Shown piece after piece: positions 1 through 5,808 of a stretch of DNA of 38,204 nt. The stretch is from UMGS1052 sp045580005 (GTDB lineage Bacteria; Bacillota; Clostridia; Oscillospirales; CAG-382): contig JAZNMZ010000034.1 of the NCBI GenBank assembly GCA_045580005.1, positions 1 through 38,204 of the forward strand. The letters run 5' to 3'. The translations under genes were made by a program, and so were the position numbers. The first letter of the stretch is position 1. The number at the start of each line of letters is the position of its first letter. Below the pieces are notes generated by a model. That model saw only the letters and a list, made by a program, of their open reading frames with translations. It searched no databases and was not told the DNA's origin.

Positions 1-72
1 CAAAGTAACGATTGGGTAAGAATCAACCGCTACTACGAAGATGGCTCTATTGATGAAACATACGAACGATAG
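1..72 (+). CDS. C-terminal end of an unidentified protein (truncated by window)
   Basis: The frame is open from base 1 to the TAG at 70-72 and encodes 23 residues ending in SIDETYER. It is followed after 11 bases by the next gene, whose ribosome site (AGGAGG) overlaps this stop codon. The tight spacing suggests one plus-strand operon with the two following genes. Too little is present to assign a function. Confidence 0.5.
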   Translation, partial: QSNDWVRINRYYEDGSIDETYER

Positions 73-83
73 GAGGCGCACAA

Positions 84-317
84 ATGGAAAAATATTTTTA
101 CACTTTCGGAACGAGCTTACAATTTCCGTACCAACGCGGATGGGTGGAGATACACGCTGAAAGCTCTGAGGAAGCTAACAAGAAATTCCGCGCACGGTTT
201 CCTGATGTGAACCCCGGAACATTAAACTGTGCCTTTGTTTACACCGAGGAGCAATGGAACAAAATGGAGCCTGAGAAAAATTGGCACGGTTGGAAGTGCC
301 ACGAGATTATTGAATAG
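84..317 (+). CDS. Small hypothetical protein (77 aa)
   Basis: The ORF has a good ribosome site (AGGAGG about 7 bases before the ATG) and lies between two others on the same strand with short gaps. It is an aromatic, Trp-rich, mildly acidic protein with no membrane segment or cysteine motif. The central EAN-x3-RARFPDV stretch looks like a short alpha/beta domain. I do not recognise the family. Being co-oriented with its neighbours and opposite to the phage late genes, it may belong to an early or lysogeny segment, or to flanking mobile DNA. Confidence 0.6.
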   Translation: MEKYFYTFGTSLQFPYQRGWVEIHAESSEEANKKFRARFPDVNPGTLNCAFVYTEEQWNKMEPEKNWHGWKCHEIIE

Positions 318-329
318 GAGGAGCGGATA

Positions 330-722
330 ATGAGTAAGACCTGGAATGAGGAAGAGTTGAAAATAGCAAGTGAGCAGATGAAGAAAATGGGACATATGAC
401 CTATGAGGAGTTTTGCGAGACATTGAAAGAGAATAAACAAAAATTCTCGGACGAACAAATCAAGGAGGCGCTTACAGAATTTAAGCAAATGCAACTTGAC
501 GGAGATTTGCATTTCTGCCCTCGTTGCGGAGAGGAACGAATGAGAGATGTCCCAACGCACAACTGCCTGAGCCGACAGGCTGATGTATATGTCTGCGAGG
601 TATGCGGAGCGGAGGAAGCTATTTACGCTATGAAAGGAACGCCTCTCCCATTGGACTATTGGCACTACACAGGGCTTATGGAAATGAGTCAAGCACCTAC
701 CGACCACAAGCAAGCCGAATAA
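330..722 (+). CDS. Hypothetical zinc-ribbon protein (130 aa)
   Basis: The start follows GGAGGAGCGGATA. The N-terminal half (about residues 1-70) is charged and helical. The C-terminal half holds two CxxC knuckles (CPRCGEER and CEVCGAEE, roughly residues 68-95), which would bind one zinc. The last gene of the plus-strand set, it ends about 120 bases before the bidirectional terminator. Zinc ribbons of this kind are common in small mobile-element proteins and suggest nucleic-acid or protein contacts. The actual role is unknown. Confidence 0.65.
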   Translation: MSKTWNEEELKIASEQMKKMGHMTYEEFCETLKENKQKFSDEQIKEALTEFKQMQLDGDLHFCPRCGEERMRDVPTHNCLSRQADVYVCEVCGAEEAIYAMKGTPLPLDYWHYTGLMEMSQAPTDHKQAE

Positions 723-839
723 ATACCCCGTATGAGCTTATAAAATGAGTTGCAACAGCGTTTAATATGTTTACCCAATTAAACACTCGCTAAACAATTA
801 AAAACGATTTACGGGGCAAATAAAGCCCTATAAACAAAA

Positions 840-884
840 ATACCCCTTACCGAGATATTTCACAAGGTAAGGGGTATTGTTTTT
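840..884. terminator. Bidirectional intrinsic terminator
   Basis: A perfect 12-bp stem (ATACCCCTTACC at 840-851 with GGTAAGGGGTAT at 866-877) is followed by a T tract on the plus strand (878-884) and preceded by AAAAA, which gives a T tract on the minus strand. It sits between convergent genes: the plus-strand set ending at 722 and the amidase ending at 889. It should stop transcription both ways. Confidence 0.9.
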
Positions 885-888
885 CTAT

Positions 889-1734
889 TTACTTTTTATT
901 GTCGAAAGCTCCGGCTCTGTCAAGAATAACCATAATGCGAAGCATATCGTAAGTGAGATTCAGTTTGCCCTCTTCATCACCTTTCAAATATCCGTTCTGC
1001 ATTAACTTTGTTACCGTAGCTCTGGCCCATTCGGGCATATTGTCATCCACCCACGCGTAAATCATAGGATTCGCAAGGTCGTGGACTTTGTTCTTTAACT
1101 CGCTGACATCTTTTTCAAGAGCTTCGAGCTTCTTCTTTTCTTCTGCGGTCATAGCGGTTTCCTCCGTTTCTCCGTTTAATAGCTTTTTGACATCTGCCCG
1201 GAATGTGTCCATTGACTTCCCATACTTAGGGAACCAATGCATAACATCACCGTGATTTGAAGCAATACCTTTTGCGTGTCCCTCACTATGACAGATGATG
1301 TTCTGCTCTGTGAGGTTGTACTGCTTGCACAAATACGCGCACAATTCGACAGCCTCTTTGTAAACCGCATTGAAATAGCTTGCGCTACCCAAATTGTCCT
1401 CGCAGATTTCAAAGCTGATGTGCGTGTTGTTGGCGGATCCGTTTTTCCCGGATGCAGCGTGCCAACCTCTCCAATTCCAAGGCAATGTTTGATATGTGGC
1501 AATCGTACCGTCTTTGAGCTTTCCTATGAAAGCGTGAACACAAGCACCCGTGCCTGACATATTCCAATGATTGTTATTGGTGTTCACACCGAGCAATCCG
1601 TCATCAGGTCCTACATACCTTTTGAGGTTTGGATTGTTGGCACCGGTGGAATGTACCATAATGCCTGTCGGCTTAATTGTTCTGCCTGCCTTGTAACAAT
1701 CATTGTTTACAAGTATGAGCTTTTTCAAATTCAT
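889..1734 (-). CDS. Endolysin: N-acetylmuramoyl-L-alanine amidase (281 aa)
   Basis: This is a peptidoglycan hydrolase that cuts the bond between MurNAc and the stem-peptide L-Ala at lysis. Residues about 20-175 form an Amidase_2 (T7-lysozyme-like) domain. Zinc ligands are visible in the IMVHST segment and in the later CHSEGHAKGIASNHGD region. A linker and a charged coiled coil (EEKKKLEALEKDVSELKNKV) follow, then a C-terminal segment of about 60 residues resembling SLH-type or cell-wall-binding modules (YAWVDDNMPEWARATVTKLM). There is no signal peptide, so export would need the holin. The start follows AAGGAGG at normal spacing. It is the last gene of the late transcript, directly after the holin. 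Confidence 0.9.
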   Translation of the reverse strand: MNLKKLILVNNDCYKAGRTIKPTGIMVHSTGANNPNLKRYVGPDDGLLGVNTNNNHWNMSGTGACVHAFIGKLKDGTIATYQTLPWNWRGWHAASGKNGSANNTHISFEICEDNLGSASYFNAVYKEAVELCAYLCKQYNLTEQNIICHSEGHAKGIASNHGDVMHWFPKYGKSMDTFRADVKKLLNGETEETAMTAEEKKKLEALEKDVSELKNKVHDLANPMIYAWVDDNMPEWARATVTKLMQNGYLKGDEEGKLNLTYDMLRIMVILDRAGAFDNKK

Positions 1735-1746
1735 AGTGGAGCCTCC

Positions 1747-2022
1747 TTACTGTCCTTTTGGCTTTGTATATGTAAGAGCCTGTTCGCTATCGGAGTCGCC
1801 TGCGGTTGTCGGGTCATTGATTGCGTTCCAAACAGAAACGATAACCGCCACAATAACAACAGGGTTTCCCGCTGCCTGAACGAACAAATCTCCGAAAGCC
1901 TGCCAGGTAACAATCTGCTCCCAATTCAAACCGAAATATGCAAGGATGGGAGCTACTACCGCGATTGCAATATTTCTCCAAAAGATAGGATTGTTAAATC
2001 TTACTTTCCAGTTAATTCTCAT
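1747..2022 (-). CDS. Phage holin, phi-LC3 family (91 aa)
   Basis: This small membrane protein times lysis by forming lesions in the cytoplasmic membrane that release the endolysin. It has two hydrophobic helices (about residues 18-34 and 53-68) and the hallmark NDPTTAGDSDS segment of the phi-LC3 holin family just after the second helix. A positively charged N terminus (RINWKVRFNN) is also typical. The start follows AGGAGG. It is 12 bases upstream of the amidase, the usual holin-lysin pairing. Confidence 0.9.
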   Translation of the reverse strand: MRINWKVRFNNPIFWRNIAIAVVAPILAYFGLNWEQIVTWQAFGDLFVQAAGNPVVIVAVIVSVWNAINDPTTAGDSDSEQALTYTKPKGQ

Positions 2023-2038
2023 AACGATACCTCCTAAA

Positions 2039-2377
2039 TCATTTTTGGTTATGCGCCTGCTGATTGAGATGCTTTGCCAATCTTTCGTGCGCTTTTGTTA
2101 CATTGCCGTTGCAATGCAACTGTTGCAGTCCGTCAAGAGTCGCGAGCATTGCATAACTTAATACGCATAACTCGTCTTTGATTCTCTGCACATCTGCTGC
2201 CTCTTTTTCTTTAGCCGCTTTCATATCCGCTATGTGCAACTCTTTGAGGTCTTCTATTTCCTGTGTCTGCTGATTCTGTTTTTGAAACCATTTAATCACA
2301 GCGTAGGCTATTCCCCAGAGTGCAAGAACGGCGGCAGCGAAAGCGGACAATGTTATTACAAATTCCATCTGCTCCAC
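2039..2377 (-). CDS. XhlA-like membrane-anchored coiled-coil protein, probable lysis accessory (112 aa)
   Basis: One N-terminal transmembrane helix (EFVITLSAFAAAVLALWGIA) is followed by a long charged coiled coil, then a His/Gln-rich C terminus. This layout resembles XhlA-type proteins that assist Firmicute phage holins. I chose the GTG at 2377, 8 bases after GGAGG. A GTG at 2386 would overlap the ribosome site, and an ATG at 2368 is possible. It is the first gene after the DGR terminator and opens the lysis module. An alternative role is a second holin. Confidence 0.7.
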   Translation of the reverse strand: MEQMEFVITLSAFAAAVLALWGIAYAVIKWFQKQNQQTQEIEDLKELHIADMKAAKEKEAADVQRIKDELCVLSYAMLATLDGLQQLHCNGNVTKAHERLAKHLNQQAHNQK

Positions 2378-2397
2378 TTGATACACCTCCGTAAATT

Positions 2398-2425
2398 AAA
2401 AAGCAACCCGTGGAGGTTGCTTTTT
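2398..2425 (-). terminator. Intrinsic terminator after the RT gene
   Basis: GCAACC (2403-2408) pairs with GGTTGC (2415-2420), flanked by A5 and T5, so it has a T tract on either strand. On the minus strand it lies between the RT stop and the ribosome site of the first lysis gene. Terminating here would isolate DGR transcription or attenuate late read-through. Confidence 0.85.
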
Positions 2426-2430
2426 CAAAA

Positions 2431-2450
2431 TGCAACCTCGTAAGGTTGCA
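2431..2450 (-). repeat. Second hairpin sharing the same arms as the terminator
   Basis: TGCAACC (2431-2437) and GGTTGCA (2444-2450) form a 7-bp stem. Its core arms GCAACC/GGTTGC are identical to those of the neighbouring terminator, so arms of the two hairpins could also cross-pair. Confidence 0.75.
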
Positions 2451-2461
2451 CATATTCAATT

Positions 2462-3544
2462 TTAGTTGCCTGAGTTCCGGACAAGGACAAAATCCTTTAT
2501 CGTCTTTTTCCTCAGCTCTTCACAATCGCAATGCTTCATCAAGCCGAGATAGCTCTGAAAAACATTCTTGCAATAGTCGAGAGGTAATTCTCCGGTCGAA
2601 TAATGTTCCATAACATAGGCAAGATGATGTTTCATTTGCAGGGATGTTTGTTTCCGAAGTTCTATCCTGCCAGGATAAACTTTTCTCCCCACAAACTCAA
2701 CAGGCTTTCCTACGGGGGTAACGGCGGTTTTCTCATTGAGTTCCAATCCGAGATTTTCTTGTAGATAATCGTCCACCCTCGCAACAGTTTCCCACGCTTG
2801 AGATTTTGACGGTACCAAGAACATCATATCGTCCATGTAGCGTATGTAGTACGGAACGCCAAGCTCACGCTTAATGAAATGGTCGAGCGGAGTCAGCACC
2901 ACATTCGCGGTCATTTGTGATATTAAAGAGCCTGTTTGCATCCCGATTCCCGAAATGCGTTCAGCCGTTGTTACATCAGTACAATGTAGTGGTAAGCCGA
3001 AAGGTCTGCCATCACATTTGATTGCGGTTTCTAAAAACCACATCATATCTTTGTCGTCAAGAGGTCTGCTGAGTTCCCGGAGCTGTACCTCTAACGGTAT
3101 GCGAAAAAAGAATTTTGCAATATCCATTTTCCCTATGTACCATTGTTGAGGTTTGCGTTCGGTAATCTGCATCCACTCCTGCAACTTTTTTACAGCGCGT
3201 AAAGCACCGCGTTCCGGGACACTCCCGTAACTGTGTTCGTAAAACGATTTTGAATATATCGGCCATAACTGTTTATATGCTGCACAGTTTACAACTCTGT
3301 CGGAAAACGGCATTGAGTATATGATACGCTTCTTTGGGAAGTATTCAAGGAATTCAAAAGGTGTCCCTGTTTCATACATTTTCCATTGAAGCCTATTCAT
3401 ATCGTTTATGATGTTTTCCTCAAGGTTGGCGGAATATCGAAGCACGCAATCGTGATAGCGCTTATTTCTCCGCGCCATTAGATAGCCGTCATACATATTG
3501 TCAAAGGTTATAAATCTTTCAAAAATGTGCGTGTGCTTTTCCAT
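2462..3544 (-). CDS. DGR reverse transcriptase (360 aa)
   Basis: This RT copies the template-repeat RNA into cDNA with errors at adenines. The finger and palm motifs are clear: a catalytic Asp in KMDIAKFFF (D141), the DGR-type motif 4 TGSLISQMTAN (about 204-214, in place of the retroviral or group II version), and the active-site YMDD at about 236-239. There is no maturase, endonuclease or RNase H domain, and the length fits DGR RTs. The start has GAGGAG 7 bases upstream. It lies downstream of target, avd and TR in the common DGR order and is followed by a terminator. Retron and group II RTs are excluded by motif 4 and by the TR/VR pair. Confidence 0.96.
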   Translation of the reverse strand: MEKHTHIFERFITFDNMYDGYLMARRNKRYHDCVLRYSANLEENIINDMNRLQWKMYETGTPFEFLEYFPKKRIIYSMPFSDRVVNCAAYKQLWPIYSKSFYEHSYGSVPERGALRAVKKLQEWMQITERKPQQWYIGKMDIAKFFFRIPLEVQLRELSRPLDDKDMMWFLETAIKCDGRPFGLPLHCTDVTTAERISGIGMQTGSLISQMTANVVLTPLDHFIKRELGVPYYIRYMDDMMFLVPSKSQAWETVARVDDYLQENLGLELNEKTAVTPVGKPVEFVGRKVYPGRIELRKQTSLQMKHHLAYVMEHYSTGELPLDYCKNVFQSYLGLMKHCDCEELRKKTIKDFVLVRNSGN

Positions 3545-3712
3545 TCCACCATCTCCTCAAAGGCTACACTTTACGAGTGCCGTACCAAAGAGCCGGAACA
3601 CCGGTATTTGCAGCTGACATTTTTCGGCCATAGTTGTAACCGAGGAAATAAACCCCTTTATCACCTCTGCACTGAAAGAAAGCCCTTGAGCTTGCAATAT
3701 CTGGCTTGGAGG
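3545..3712 (-). ncRNA. Spacer of the DGR template RNA, between TR and RT
   Basis: These 168 bases hold no convincing gene. In the well-studied Bordetella phage DGR, the RNA downstream of TR is needed for cDNA priming and RT-Avd binding. By position this stretch should play that part. One minus-strand frame stays open from the TR to 3557, but it has no start with a ribosome site. This role is inferred from position only. Confidence 0.55.
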
Positions 3713-3828
3713 TAAAGCGGAGCGGAAGCCGAGGTTGCCATTGGCGTTCGAGCGCGAGTTGTTGCCGTTGTAGTAGAACACGCCCGCGTTGTCGTTGTCG
3801 TCGTAGTTGCCACCGCGGTAGAACAGGC
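3713..3828 (-). repeat. DGR template repeat (TR)
   Basis: This is a non-coding near-copy of the 3' end of the target gene, lying between avd and RT. Read on the minus strand it is rich in AAC codons (eight AAC, one AAT), which is typical of a TR because A-to-N mutagenesis of AAC gives many residues and no stop codons. Against VR (4404-4516), every substitution (14-15, depending on gap placement) falls at a TR adenine. The last 20 bases (CTCGGCTTCCGCTCCGCTTT) match VR exactly and hold the initiation-of-homing segment. Confidence 0.96.
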
Positions 3829-3856
3829 CACCAAGTTTTACGGTTTATTCCCTATG

Positions 3857-4207
3857 TCAAGTGGATTTCTGGTTATTGACGGACTTTAACCATCCACCGA
3901 GCATCTTTCCAATTTCAACTACCATTCCCGACCATACCTCGTATTTCTTCATAGGCAAAAATCCGAGTTGGAACGATAATCTCAAATAGGCTCTTATTGT
4001 AGCTATCTCCACATCCATATCCTGGAGCGTAGTCTTTTTATAATATTTCTTCTGCGCCTCAATACATCTTTTCAGCAATACATTCATACTGCGTTTGATG
4101 TCCGTAACAAGCGCAAACTTTTCGGACTTTGGGTATTGTTGCAACGCAAGATAGCCGTACTCCATCATATCAAAAATTTTCTGCAAAATTTTCAAATCGT
4201 CAGCCAT
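3857..4207 (-). CDS. avd: DGR accessory variability determinant, Avd-like (116 aa)
   Basis: Avd is a small basic helical-bundle protein that forms a pentamer, binds the RT and template RNA and is required for mutagenic homing. This protein is almost all helical (about four predicted helices), rich in Lys/Arg, and includes the YGYLALQQYPKSEKFALVTDI segment typical of Avd/four-helix-bundle proteins. The ATG at 4207 has GGGAGG at good spacing. An upstream ATG at 4234 would leave almost no leader after the -10 box, so I reject it. It lies between the target gene and TR, the standard position. Confidence 0.92.
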   Translation of the reverse strand: MADDLKILQKIFDMMEYGYLALQQYPKSEKFALVTDIKRSMNVLLKRCIEAQKKYYKKTTLQDMDVEIATIRAYLRLSFQLGFLPMKKYEVWSGMVVEIGKMLGGWLKSVNNQKST

Positions 4208-4241
4208 CTTTTCGCCTCCCAAATACAAAATCAACGAAAGT

Positions 4242-4247
4242 ATTATA
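4242..4247 (-). promoter_or_regulatory. Probable -10 box of the avd-TR-RT transcript
   Basis: A perfect TATAAT on the minus strand lies 34 bases upstream of the avd ATG. No strong -35 is seen; CCGACA with 20-base spacing is the best match. It would let avd, TR and RT be expressed apart from the tail genes. Confidence 0.5.
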
Positions 4248-4280
4248 CACCTATTCGTATTGGAAAGTGTCGGTTTGGGA

Positions 4281-4305
4281 GAAAATAACGCATTTCGTTA
4301 TTTTC
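4281..4305. repeat. Perfect 10-bp inverted repeat upstream of the avd promoter
   Basis: GAAAATAACG (4281-4290) and CGTTATTTTC (4296-4305) are separated by 5 bases. The centre lies about 45 bases upstream of the -10 box, so it could be an operator. The AT-rich hairpin could also form in the read-through RNA. Confidence 0.6.
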
Positions 4306-4323
4306 AAAAATTCAAAAATCGCG

Positions 4324-4341
4324 TCTCCGCTTACGCGGAGA
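4324..4341 (-). repeat. Hairpin downstream of VR (distal)
   Basis: A 7-bp stem TCTCCGC/GCGGAGA has a GTAA loop on the minus strand. It is followed on that strand by CGCGATTTTT, so it could also act as a terminator after the target gene. Confidence 0.7.
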
Positions 4342-4348
4342 TAAATCA

Positions 4349-4370
4349 TAGAGCCGCTATCGCGGCCCTA
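4349..4370 (-). repeat. DGR-type hairpin/cruciform downstream of VR (proximal)
   Basis: A 9-position stem (4349-4357 with 4362-4370, one mismatch) is closed by a GATA loop on the coding strand, 33 bases past the VR end. In other DGRs, short GC-rich stems with four-base GRNA-type loops just downstream of VR promote target recognition during retrohoming. This one fits in stem length, loop and position. Confidence 0.75.
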
Positions 4371-4382
4371 ATCAGTACACAG

Positions 4383-5414
4383 TTATTCAGTAGGCAGTTC
4401 TACAAAAGCGGAGCGGAAGCCGAGGCCGCCACTGGCGTCCGAGCGCGAGTAGCGGCCGCCGTAGAAGAACACGCCCGCGTTGCCGACGTCGCAGTAGCCA
4501 CCGCGGTAGAACAGGCATTCGCCTGATGTTGATACATAGTAGTAATCATCTCTGTATGTATCGGCAGCATCATTCGGGAATAATGCAAGAGCTTTTACAA
4601 GTGCGGGAATTGTTACGCCACTTGCAGCAGTTGCCTCCTTGAATGTACCGGAAGTGTTAATTCCTGCAGAGCCATATTTGATAGTGCCGCTTGTTCCAGG
4701 AGCAACATAAGCACCCGATTGATTGATTGCTTTCCAAAGTGTACTTTCTGCACTCTCGTCAACGCCCATGGCCGAGTTGTTGTCCTGGATAACTTGGAGC
4801 TCTCCGTTTTTAACTCTTACGCCGCCAACCCATTCGTACACATTTCCGTTAAGGTCGGCAATGCCGGAGAAATCGTTGTTATGGAACCACGATTTAGGAC
4901 CGGAACCTGTTGCGGTGTAAGGAATATCCATCCCCCAATCCTCATTGTACTCAGGCATAGGTGCGCCTTTTTCGGATGTGTTATAGTAATCTCCAAATGA
5001 GCTGTTGTTGTTGCCGTAAGGCATACAATCGTGCTTTTTGCACCAAAGAGCGATTGCCGCCCATTCAGCATTTGTCATAAGGTGCCATCCTGCACCCTTT
5101 GCCTCACAGAACGCTTTTGCCTGGTCAAAGTTTACCGTGTGATGCGGTCTCTTGTACGGAAGCGAATAAGCTCTGCCATCCTCGACAATGTTCTGATACT
5201 TGGAAATATAAATGTATGGTACTTCCTGACCATTGACCTTAAAAGCGGGATGAACACCCGAGCCTGACAAGCCTACATCTGCATAGGTGAATTTCGGAAT
5301 TTTAACCATCACCGACGGTCTGCCGAGGTCATCAAGAATAATCTCGTTGTTTGGAGGTAACACAAGATTTCCCAAGCTGTTACCATCCGCCTGTGTCATT
5401 AACTTGATATCCAT
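4383..5414 (-). CDS. DGR target: variable tail-tip protein with C-type-lectin/FGE-like fold (343 aa)
   Basis: This is a putative receptor-binding or fibre-tip protein whose C-terminal surface is diversified. About residues 60-337 carry formylglycine-generating-enzyme/sulfatase-modifying-like signatures: HLMTNAEWAA (111-120, compare RLPTEAEW), GIADLNGNVYEW (184-195) and a final FYRGG...GLGFRSAF block. This is the C-type-lectin fold used by most DGR targets. VR covers residues about 300-337, with variable positions among the fixed YRGG, NAGV, SRS and LGFRSA blocks. The N-terminal 50 residues probably attach it to the virion. The start overlaps the upstream stop (TAATG) and follows GGAGGAG. The FGE enzymatic role is unlikely here. 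Confidence 0.93.
   Translation of the reverse strand: MDIKLMTQADGNSLGNLVLPPNNEIILDDLGRPSVMVKIPKFTYADVGLSGSGVHPAFKVNGQEVPYIYISKYQNIVEDGRAYSLPYKRPHHTVNFDQAKAFCEAKGAGWHLMTNAEWAAIALWCKKHDCMPYGNNNSSFGDYYNTSEKGAPMPEYNEDWGMDIPYTATGSGPKSWFHNNDFSGIADLNGNVYEWVGGVRVKNGELQVIQDNNSAMGVDESAESTLWKAINQSGAYVAPGTSGTIKYGSAGINTSGTFKEATAASGVTIPALVKALALFPNDAADTYRDDYYYVSTSGECLFYRGGYCDVGNAGVFFYGGRYSRSDASGGLGFRSAFVELPTE
4404..4516 (-). repeat. DGR variable repeat (VR) at the 3' end of the target gene
   Basis: It matches TR 3713-3828 over about 113 bases. Changes against TR on the coding strand include AAC to TAC, TAC to TGC, GAC to GTC, AAC to GGC, TAC to TTC, AAC to CGC, AAC to GAC and AAT to AGT, each only at an adenine. 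VR is also one codon shorter than TR. Homology stops abruptly at both ends, just inside the target reading frame. Confidence 0.96.
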
Positions 5415-5791
5415 TATTTACACTCCTCCAATCTGTTGATTTCGTCTCTGATTTCCTGTCTTTCTTCGTGTACCTCCGTCATATCATACGGAAGCTCCTC
5501 GCCAATCAAAGAGGCCTCGTTGCATTTGATAACCTTATAATCGGTTTCTGCAAGCTGCTTTTTCAGCTTTTCGATTGCCTCATAGTTCGGATAGGCTTTC
5601 CACACAAGGACAATCTTTCCGTCCTGCTCCTCATAAGAGCGTGTGTAGTTATGAGGAATGATGTTCTCCGGAGTTGTAGGTTTCTCCGTTTCCTCATAGG
5701 GCAGATAGCCCGCGTTTCTTGCATCCGTTTCCGAATCAAAAGTCGCGAATTGTACTCTGCCGTGCTCGTCAAGTTTTGCATACTTGTTCAT
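5414..5791 (-). CDS. Tail-fibre-associated protein, XkdW-like or assembly chaperone (125 aa)
   Basis: This small acidic protein lies directly before the DGR target and is coupled to it by TAATG overlap. The N-terminal half (YAKLDEHGRVQFATFDSETDARNAGYLPYEE) resembles small proteins found next to Firmicute tail fibres. The C-terminal half is a coiled coil (about residues 70-125, EAIEKLKKQLAETDYKVIKC, then EERQEIRDEINRLEE). It could chaperone, anchor or trimerise the variable tip protein. Start after AGGAGG. Family assignment is tentative. Confidence 0.6.
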   Translation of the reverse strand: MNKYAKLDEHGRVQFATFDSETDARNAGYLPYEETEKPTTPENIIPHNYTRSYEEQDGKIVLVWKAYPNYEAIEKLKKQLAETDYKVIKCNEASLIGEELPYDMTEVHEERQEIRDEINRLEECK

Positions 5792-5808
5792 TGTCTGTAC
5801 CTCCTAAA

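Noticed and set aside
3557..3781. 74-codon minus-strand ORF running from inside TR towards RT
   Set aside because: It begins within TR, has no ribosome site, and the open frame over TR simply mirrors the codons of the target gene. TR is non-coding in DGRs.
4383..5414. Reading the target gene as a true formylglycine-generating enzyme or sulfatase modifier
   Set aside because: The fold motifs match, but the VR at its 3' end, the RT/avd/TR cassette and the tail-fibre context show it is a DGR target using that fold.
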